From the NCBI RefSeq assembly GCF_900114055.1, contig NZ_FORR01000001.1, positions 1 through 64,000 on the forward strand: a stretch of DNA of 64,000 bases, read 5' to 3'. A program made the translations under genes and the position numbers. Positions within the stretch are counted from its first letter, which is position 1; each line of letters opens with the position of its first letter. Of this stretch, positions 58,715 through 64,000 are shown piece after piece. Below the pieces are notes generated by a model. It saw nothing but the letters and a program-made list of their open reading frames with translations. It was not told where the DNA came from and searched no databases. Source of the DNA: Thermoflavimicrobium dichotomicum. Lineage in GTDB: Bacteria > Bacillota > Bacilli > Thermoactinomycetales > Thermoactinomycetaceae.

Positions 58715-60045
58715 AGTTTAAAAACATTCTTTACTCCCATAATAACAGCTGACAAGGACTTCGGTACCATGAGTTTTAGTGGATATAGGTTTTGTCCTGT
58801 ATTCCCCTTTGTCTGATTTTTCTCCACACGTTCCGCCAATAAATGAATCATAATGATACTAAGCATAAAAATGAGGCCTACTTGTGGTGTAAGTAATGGA
58901 TAATCATACAACCCATGTCCCAGCAAAGCAATGATTAACGAAACAAGCATACCTGCTAAACATTTTTCCTCTTTGCTCTTTGTCTGTTTGCGCCAAGATC
59001 GTGCCTTGATGATGGTCACAATAATTAATGTCATAAACAGGCTCAAACCAATGATCCCAAATTCCACAGCAATCCCAACAAATACATTGTGCGCATGATA
59101 TACAGCCATTCCCGTTTTTTCACGAAAGAGTTCTCCAAAGTGCAGTGGAAGCGTTCCAAGTAACCAATTCTCTTTAAAGATCTCCAAAGCCACCAGCCAT
59201 ATTTTTAAACGAGCCTGGAAAGTAGACATCATGGTTTCTGATCGTGGAATCAGGTTTGGAAATAGAACCACCAAGCCAGCCAAAGAAAAAGAAATGCCTA
59301 GCGTAATCTTTCGATAACCCATCATCCATACTTGTGCAAATAATCCAGCGACCAAACCAATCCATGCACCACGTGAACCTGTGACATAAATGGCATAGCA
59401 AAACAAAAAGAAAATAGCGAGAGTTGTGATCTTCTGCCATCTTTTTCGCAAAATAAATAAAGAATAAACACTCATCAGAGCAAAACAAATTAATAATGCT
59501 GCCGTAATATTGGAGTTTCCCGTGGTCCCAACACTGCGACTCGTGTTTTCAGACTGCCACTGAAATTCCTTGTAAAACTGTAACACATCTTTTAACCATG
59601 AATCAGGCCAATGAGTCCAGTCCAGCTGCTGAAGAAAAACAATCGCCACAACATATAATCCACTTAACCAAAACTGTAAATACATCTTTTTTACATCTTC
59701 AAAAGACCAACAAACGATCCGCTTCAACCAAATCGTTAAAAGATAATAAAACCCAAATAAAAAAACAGGAATAATTCCTACGGGAAAAGCTTGTATGGGT
59801 ACAGGCTCCGTGGTAATCGTATACCAACTTGGATTGAATAACCAACTGACCGCACTAAGAAGCAGAAAGCTTAAAAAAATCTTTTCAGGCCAGCGATTCA
59901 CAAACCAACGCTCTTTATAAATAAAAAACGTAATAATTCCAATAAAAAACAAAAAAACAGGTGGTAAGTAAGGAGTAAACAAAATCGAAAAAAATAGCAA
60001 TTTAGTTAATCCTACAACCCACTTTCTTGTGATGTTCGGTTTCAA
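58699..60045 (-). CDS. O-antigen ligase family membrane protein
   Basis: 448 residues with about 11-12 membrane spans. The Wzy_C signature is YVTGSRGAWIGLVAGL near the middle (about 215-230), followed by a large loop with YHAHNVFVGIAVEFGIIGL. In Gram-positives, such proteins polymerise or ligate surface polysaccharides, or link glycans to teichoic acids; the substrate is not evident. No glycosyltransferase or polysaccharide cluster is nearby, so it acts with genes elsewhere. The start ATG at 60045 has a weak site. Confidence 0.85.
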   Translation of the reverse strand: MKPNITRKWVVGLTKLLFFSILFTPYLPPVFLFFIGIITFFIYKERWFVNRWPEKIFLSFLLLSAVSWLFNPSWYTITTEPVPIQAFPVGIIPVFLFGFYYLLTIWLKRIVCWSFEDVKKMYLQFWLSGLYVVAIVFLQQLDWTHWPDSWLKDVLQFYKEFQWQSENTSRSVGTTGNSNITAALLICFALMSVYSLFILRKRWQKITTLAIFFLFCYAIYVTGSRGAWIGLVAGLFAQVWMMGYRKITLGISFSLAGLVVLFPNLIPRSETMMSTFQARLKIWLVALEIFKENWLLGTLPLHFGELFREKTGMAVYHAHNVFVGIAVEFGIIGLSLFMTLIIVTIIKARSWRKQTKSKEEKCLAGMLVSLIIALLGHGLYDYPLLTPQVGLIFMLSIIMIHLLAERVEKNQTKGNTGQNLYPLKLMVPKSLSAVIMGVKNVFKLKKEG

Positions 60046-60289
60046 GAGTATAAACTCCCTTTACTTAATATAAAAATGTCTATAGTATTATAGCGATTAC
60101 CATAAAAAAGGGCAAGGCAGGCTATGTAATATGAGATTTCCTATTATCCCTGATCCTGACTAACACTCCGATATATGTCAATTTCTCCACCACCTCTATT
60201 AAAATCCTGCCCCTTTTGAAAAACGGCATTTTCTTTTTACCCGTTTCCATCCATTTTATTGCAACATTGCCCGTTTTTTCTCCATTAAA

Positions 60290-60326
60290 GAGAATGATAC
60301 TCATTGACGATTGAGAATGATTTTCA
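60290..60326 (+). promoter_or_regulatory. Two Fur boxes upstream of the siderophore ATPase
   Basis: GAGAATGATACTCATT (60290-60305) and TGAGAATGATTTTCA (60312-60326) both fit the Fur 7-1-7 inverted repeat (TGATAATnATTATCA). They sit about 65-100 bases before the start. The gene is thus probably repressed by iron. The left part of the gap (60046-60289) shows no gene. Confidence 0.7.
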
Positions 60327-60391
60327 TAAAATGAGATCAGAAGCAAATCGTTGACAGGTACTTTTTTGACCCACATCTGGAGGGGATCATC

Positions 60392-61201
60392 TTGTCACAA
60401 GGACTGGAAACAAAAAATTTAACTTTATCTTATGGAGCATCGACCATTATTCGAGAGCTCAATCTCACCATTCCTCAAGGGAAAATATCTGTTTTGGTCG
60501 GAAGTAATGGCTGTGGAAAATCGACGTTGTTACGTTCACTGGCCCGTCTGTTAAAACCGCAAACGGGAGCCATATTATTGGATGGAAAAGAGATCTCGAA
60601 ACAGCCAACGAAAGAATTGGCCAAACAGTTAGCGATTTTACCCCAAAGTCCAGAAGCACCAGAAGGACTTACTGTTATCCAATTGGTAAAACAAGGACGT
60701 TATCCTTACCAGACGTGGCTAAAACAATGGTCCAAAGAAGATGAAGAAAAGGTTCAATGGGCGTTGGAAGTGACACAAATGTCCGATCTAGCCCATCGTT
60801 CCGTTGACTCCCTCTCTGGAGGACAACGTCAACGTGCTTGGATCGCCATGACCCTGGCCCAGGACACAGACATCTTACTATTGGACGAGCCTACGACTTA
60901 TCTGGATCTGACACACCAAATTGAAATTTTGGATCTGCTCTTTGATTTGAATGAAAAAGAAGGACGCACCATTGTTATGGTTCTTCATGATTTAAATCTG
61001 GCTTGCCGCTATGCTCACCATATCATTGCCATACGCAACCAGACGGTATATGCTGAAGGAAAACCGGAAGATATCGTAACCGAACAGATGGTACGGGAGG
61101 TCTTTGATCTTCATTGTCAAATAACTGAAGATCCGATTTTTGGAACTCCTTTATGTATAGCACATGGAAAAGGAAGAAACTTGCTTTTGTCTGCAAGTTA
61201 A
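60392..61201 (+). CDS. Iron-siderophore ABC transporter ATP-binding protein (YusV/FecE type)
   Basis: 269 residues. Walker A is GSNGCGKST, the Q-loop is [10 protein letters not shown], the signature is [17 protein letters not shown] and Walker B is [13 protein letters not shown]. These are features of iron/cobalamin importers of the BtuD/FecE class. The following [13 protein letters not shown] is also typical. No permease or binding-protein gene adjoins. B. subtilis YusV is such an orphan, serving several siderophore permeases, so a shared ATPase role is likely. TTG start with GGAGGGG 6 bases upstream. Fur boxes indicate iron control. Confidence 0.9.
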   Translation: MSQGLETKNLTLSYGASTIIRELNLTIPQGKISVLVGSNGCGKSTLLRSLARLLKPQTGAILLDGKEISKQPTKELAKQLAILPQSPEAPEGLTVIQLVKQGRYPYQTWLKQWSKEDEEKVQWALEVTQMSDLAHRSVDSLSGGQRQRAWIAMTLAQDTDILLLDEPTTYLDLTHQIEILDLLFDLNEKEGRTIVMVLHDLNLACRYAHHIIAIRNQTVYAEGKPEDIVTEQMVREVFDLHCQITEDPIFGTPLCIAHGKGRNLLLSAS

Positions 61202-61209
61202 TAAAATGT

Positions 61210-61243
61210 GGGGACGATTACAACGATTCATTGTCCCCTTTTT
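61210..61243 (+). terminator. Terminator after the siderophore ATPase
   Basis: GGGGAC and GTCCCC arms with a longer imperfect inner stem, then TTTTTCC. Confidence 0.75.
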
Positions 61244-61273
61244 CCATTTTGCCATGATTCATTTGATAGCGAC

Positions 61274-63043
61274 TTATGTCCTTTTGATTGATGGATATAC
61301 AATCTTTTTCTCTTTCACTCGTAACAAACCATCTGCTGTTAGACGAACCTGGGGCAAATGAGTCGAAGACAAAAAGAGGAATGTGTAAATGGGATCCGAA
61401 AAGGCATATCCAAAAGCACGCAGTCTGTTCATAAATGGCTCCAATTGCTCTATCAACTGATCCACTGAATCCATGCTCAAATAACCATTAATTGGAAGAG
61501 GGAGATGAAAAACAATCTCTCCATCTTGAACCCAGGTAATGCCCCCGCCTTGTTCCAATATATGATTGGCTGCCCGTACCATCGCATTGCGATTCCGTCC
61601 GATTACGAGCAAGTCATGAGATCCATTATAACTCGAGGCTAATCCATCAATTCCTCGACCAAACCCTTTCAATACAGCAGAAGAAATCCATTTTCCTGCT
61701 GGGTCAATTAGATAAACCAGTAAACGATCATCTTCTGTTCGCCACTTGATCCACCCCTCTTCCACATCCAGCGGTTCTTCCGACAGTTTGGTAATCACAA
61801 CATTGATCATTTCAATCGTTGGTGCCAAATGGTTGCGAACCGGTGGCAAAGGCAAATCACATTCTTGCAGCCGCCAGTCACTTCCCCATTTGGTTCTTCG
61901 ATACTTCGACCAGTCCATTCTGTTCCATGATCGAGTTAAAACACCTCCTTTAGCCACCATTTCTCCTTCAGCGATCACCATCACAGGAGTAGGTTCCTGT
62001 AAAGAAGCTAACACATTGATATCCGCCAGTCGGCCAGGAGCCAATCCTCCAATATGCTCATCCAGCCGATAATAATTCGCAGGATTAATGGTGACCATCT
62101 GATAAGCATGAATGGGGTCACAGCCATGTTCAATGGTCAAACGAATGACATAATCCTGGAAACCTTCCTTAAAGTAAAGAGGTGTTGCCCCATCCGTCGT
62201 TAACATCAAGCGATGCCAAGGCACTCTTTCTTTTTGTAATAATCCTTTTATCAATGTAGGCAAATCAGGTCGAATCGAACTATGGCGAAGGGTTGTCATA
62301 TAACCCAATTGCAAGCGATTCCAAACTTCATCAACGGAAATGCTTTCATGATCAGCCGTAACCCCTGCAGCTGCCAAGCGTGATAAAGTACGATAGGACG
62401 CTCCTGGTGAATGCCCTTCAACTCTTTTTCCCAATCGTTTGGTTGTATAAATCCATTTAAGCATGTTTGAGTCGCCTGCAAGTAATGGCGGCCAGTCTGT
62501 TAGCTCACCAGCTTGAACAACCAGTGGATGAGCCAAATGTTCCTTGACTCGTTCGAGTGAAAACAGCTCCTTTTTCTCTTCCACCAAATAGTTTTGTGAA
62601 TCCAGGCGAGTCCACCAAAACTGTTTCACAGGATACTGATCCAGTTGTTCCAATAAATGGAATATTTCATCTAAATCCCACATCGAAAAAAAGAAGAGAT
62701 TATCGTTGATAACCGTAGTGGTTCCCAATGTCGAAATTTTTTCAACAAAAGTGAACGGATTATACACTTGGGTTGGATGCGCATGCGGTTCAATGTACCC
62801 TGGTACTAGCACATATCCGGTAAGATCAAGCTTTTCCACTGTATGATCGATGTCCAAACCGCTTTGTCCCAAATCCCCTATATAAGCGATTCGACGTCCA
62901 GCTAAAGCGATATCTTTTCTTTCCAGACAGCCTGTATAAACATTTAAAACAGTTCCACCTGTAATGAGTAAAGACGGCTTTTTTCTTCCCATGGCCACTT
63001 CCAATAGATATTGTTGTTCCTCCTGTGTGAATCGTATCAACAC
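61274..63043 (-). CDS. Adenine deaminase-like amidohydrolase (YerA type)
   Basis: About 589 residues of the AdeC/amidohydrolase family. The first metal-binding pair is in VPGYIEPHAHP. Further conserved parts are VEGHSPGAS, DHESIS, LTTDGATP and the C-terminal half with HDLLVIGRNRNAMVRAAN. B. subtilis YerA is a paralogue of adenine deaminase AdeC whose activity is not settled. The first frame codon (63061) precedes the GGGGGG ribosome site; the GTG at 63043 fits. Single gene, convergent with the ABC ATPase. The 30 bases between them hold little besides the terminator. Confidence 0.85.
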   Translation of the reverse strand: MLIRFTQEEQQYLLEVAMGRKKPSLLITGGTVLNVYTGCLERKDIALAGRRIAYIGDLGQSGLDIDHTVEKLDLTGYVLVPGYIEPHAHPTQVYNPFTFVEKISTLGTTTVINDNLFFFSMWDLDEIFHLLEQLDQYPVKQFWWTRLDSQNYLVEEKKELFSLERVKEHLAHPLVVQAGELTDWPPLLAGDSNMLKWIYTTKRLGKRVEGHSPGASYRTLSRLAAAGVTADHESISVDEVWNRLQLGYMTTLRHSSIRPDLPTLIKGLLQKERVPWHRLMLTTDGATPLYFKEGFQDYVIRLTIEHGCDPIHAYQMVTINPANYYRLDEHIGGLAPGRLADINVLASLQEPTPVMVIAEGEMVAKGGVLTRSWNRMDWSKYRRTKWGSDWRLQECDLPLPPVRNHLAPTIEMINVVITKLSEEPLDVEEGWIKWRTEDDRLLVYLIDPAGKWISSAVLKGFGRGIDGLASSYNGSHDLLVIGRNRNAMVRAANHILEQGGGITWVQDGEIVFHLPLPINGYLSMDSVDQLIEQLEPFMNRLRAFGYAFSDPIYTFLFLSSTHLPQVRLTADGLLRVKEKKIVYPSIKRT

Positions 63044-63163
63044 AACATTCCCCCCTATCACTTGGATCTTTCCTATATACTTTCGATACTTGAATTATTT
63101 ATCCTCCGTATAAGATATAGCTGTCTGTAAATAATAACTACAAACTGACAAGGGAGTGAGGAT

Positions 63164-63403
63164 ATGCAAAAAAATATCGGCACATGCAATTCGATGATCC
63201 GTATCACTTGTGGTTTGGTTGGATTAGCATGGAGCACCGCCCGCATGGTTCGTTATCCATGCCGTGGTCTTCCATGGTTGATTGCAACCATGTCGGCTAT
63301 GAAAGTAGCTTCCGGCGTTACACGTTATTGTCCAGTTACTGCTTTGATTAAAAAGTCCTCCCAAGAAACGGAATCAAAAGAGACGAGGGACAATAGCATA
63401 TGA
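63164..63403 (+). CDS. DUF2892/YgaP-like inner membrane protein
   Basis: 79 residues. The N-terminal MQKNIGTCNSMIRITCGLVGL is typical of the DUF2892 membrane domain, which also forms the C-terminal anchor of YgaP rhodaneses. The later TRYCPVTALIKK matches the family's CPxYxLL segment. Two short membrane helices (about 13-27 and 36-52). Function of the stand-alone form is unknown. ATG preceded by AGGGAGTGAGG. It overlaps the next small gene by 4 bases. Confidence 0.82.
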   Translation: MQKNIGTCNSMIRITCGLVGLAWSTARMVRYPCRGLPWLIATMSAMKVASGVTRYCPVTALIKKSSQETESKETRDNSI

Positions 63404-63525
63404 ATCGCATGTTTTATGAAGCAATTAGTGATTATGGTTTCGTTATTCTGTTAGCGATTGGTATGATTGTGACCGCTGCTTTAATCTTTGATTTGTATCG
63501 CCGACGTCGCACAACTCGCCCCTAA
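63400..63525 (+). CDS. 41-residue single-span membrane protein
   Basis: Begins at an ATG overlapping the stop of the DUF2892 gene (ATGA), with GACGAGGGA upstream as ribosome site. The product has one helix (about 13-31, GFVILLAIGMIVTAALIF), then DLYRRRRTTRP, which would face the cytoplasm. Overlap, codon use and the terminator directly after support a real gene. No family is recognised; probably a partner of the preceding protein. Confidence 0.7.
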   Translation: MNRMFYEAISDYGFVILLAIGMIVTAALIFDLYRRRRTTRP

Positions 63526-63529
63526 TCCA

Positions 63530-63567
63530 ACCTCCTCTGCCACATGAAGTGGTGAGGGGGTTTTTAA
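63530..63567 (+). terminator. Terminator after the two small membrane genes
   Basis: ACCTCCTCTGCCAC-ATGAA-GTGGTGAGGGGGTT forms a stem with two mismatches, followed by TTTAAT. Confidence 0.75.
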
Positions 63568-63960
63568 TATGAAACCTTTACCCAAGTATCCGAAATTCGC
63601 TGAGTGCTGGATTGTTGTTTAGAAGAAGACAAAGGAATTCAACTCTTTTTTGTAGAAATAATCTATACAAAAAAAGCAAACTTTGAGAAGTCATTCAATC
63701 TTTGAACCTTGGTTCTTGTTTTCAAAACAGAATATTCTGATGAATATCTCCTTGTCCGCTCCCCCAACTAAAAGCAGTGATTACAAACGATCTACAACTC
63801 CCAGTATTCAAATGCTGTTTTTCTTGCAGGTTGATTCCCAGTAATGACATAAACGGTCCGGCAACACATGTCCCATGCCTCCCCGGAAAAAGAACCAGGT
63901 ACTCCTTTCCATTCTCTTTTCACCAGGAAGTAAGCATGATTTAGGTTTGTACTACCAGAT
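63568..63960. other. Spacer before the last gene, no gene seen
   Basis: About 400 bases without a credible frame. The stretch at 63820-63920 is richer in G+C and could carry a leader RNA for the gene that starts at 63983, but I could not fit it to any riboswitch class I know. Confidence 0.4.
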
Positions 63961-63982
63961 TTGAGATAAAGGAGGAGGAGAA

Positions 63983-64000
63983 GTGAAAAGTGTCGTTATA
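63983..64000 (+). CDS. Start of a gene cut by the window edge
   Basis: A GTG with AAAGGAGGAGGAG just upstream opens a frame MKSVVI that runs off the end. The strong ribosome site makes a real start likely; the product cannot be named from six codons. Confidence 0.5.

Noticed and set aside
63820-63920. Possible riboswitch before the final partial gene
   Set aside because: Some GC-rich pairing is possible, but no conserved core of a known class could be matched.

Overview
The window looks like a chromosomal segment of a low-GC, spore-forming, aerobic Gram-positive bacterium of the order Bacillales. Signs are CodY, PerR, two Spo0M paralogues, GerP-like spore proteins, a proline T-box leader, a caa3-type cytochrome oxidase operon and GGAGG-type ribosome sites with many GTG and TTG starts. 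Gene order supports this: ygzB next to a 16S rRNA gene, perR, bcp, hemL (gsaB), a YgaD-type ABC exporter and ygaC all occur close together in Bacillus subtilis, and yfhP lies beside mutY. The insertions between these genes, and the VanW and GerP-like families, suggest a lineage outside Bacillus proper, possibly Thermoactinomycetaceae. That family guess is not proven from sequence alone.

Layout. 1-480: the 5' end of a 16S rRNA gene with leader and promoter (minus strand), then a repeat element. 0.5-6.5 kb: ygzB, a degenerate acyl-CoA synthetase-like gene, a YbjQ-type protein, perR behind a Fur/PerR box, and a minus-strand run bcp-methyltransferase-nth. 6.7-8.5 kb: a small cluster of GerP-like spore proteins with an Hsp20 protein. 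8.6-11.3 kb: an ATPase plus two-permease ABC-2 transporter. 11.3-14.7 kb: two spo0M genes and a predicted pseudokinase with a long coiled coil. 14.8-16.5 kb: hemL coupled to a truncated haemoglobin. 16.8-21.4 kb: a glutamate synthase large subunit without an adjacent small subunit. 21.5-22.0 kb: yjdF behind a structured leader that fits the yjdF riboswitch. 22-27.4 kb: a two-component system with a MacB/FtsX-type ABC transporter. 27.6-30.4 kb: an RNA uridine methyltransferase and brnQ. 30.6-35.9 kb: ctaBCDEF. 36.4-44 kb: an RsbT-like kinase, YgaD-type exporter, codY, signal peptidase I, ygaC, T-box-controlled proC and an AprX-like protease. 44-52.6 kb: three VanW-family membrane proteins, interrupted by a GNAT acetyltransferase, an unknown membrane protein and pabB. 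52.7-64 kb: mutY, yfhP, an MscS channel, an AlkA-type glycosylase, a membrane-anchored chitin-binding-like protein, an O-antigen-ligase-like protein, a Fur-boxed siderophore ATPase, a yerA-like amidohydrolase and small membrane proteins.

How the parts fit: haem supply and use (hemL, globin, ctaB and the oxidase), peroxide and iron control (perR, bcp, Fur-boxed ATPase), nitrogen and amino-acid economy (gltB, codY, brnQ, proC), DNA base repair (nth, mutY, alkA) and cell-envelope or spore functions. No mobile element, tRNA gene or CRISPR array was recognised. The most unusual content is the VanW trio with a shared cytoplasmic 'DxWxTD' motif, the pseudokinase/coiled-coil protein beside the spo0M pair, the rearranged GerP-like cluster, and several uncharacterised structured intergenic elements.
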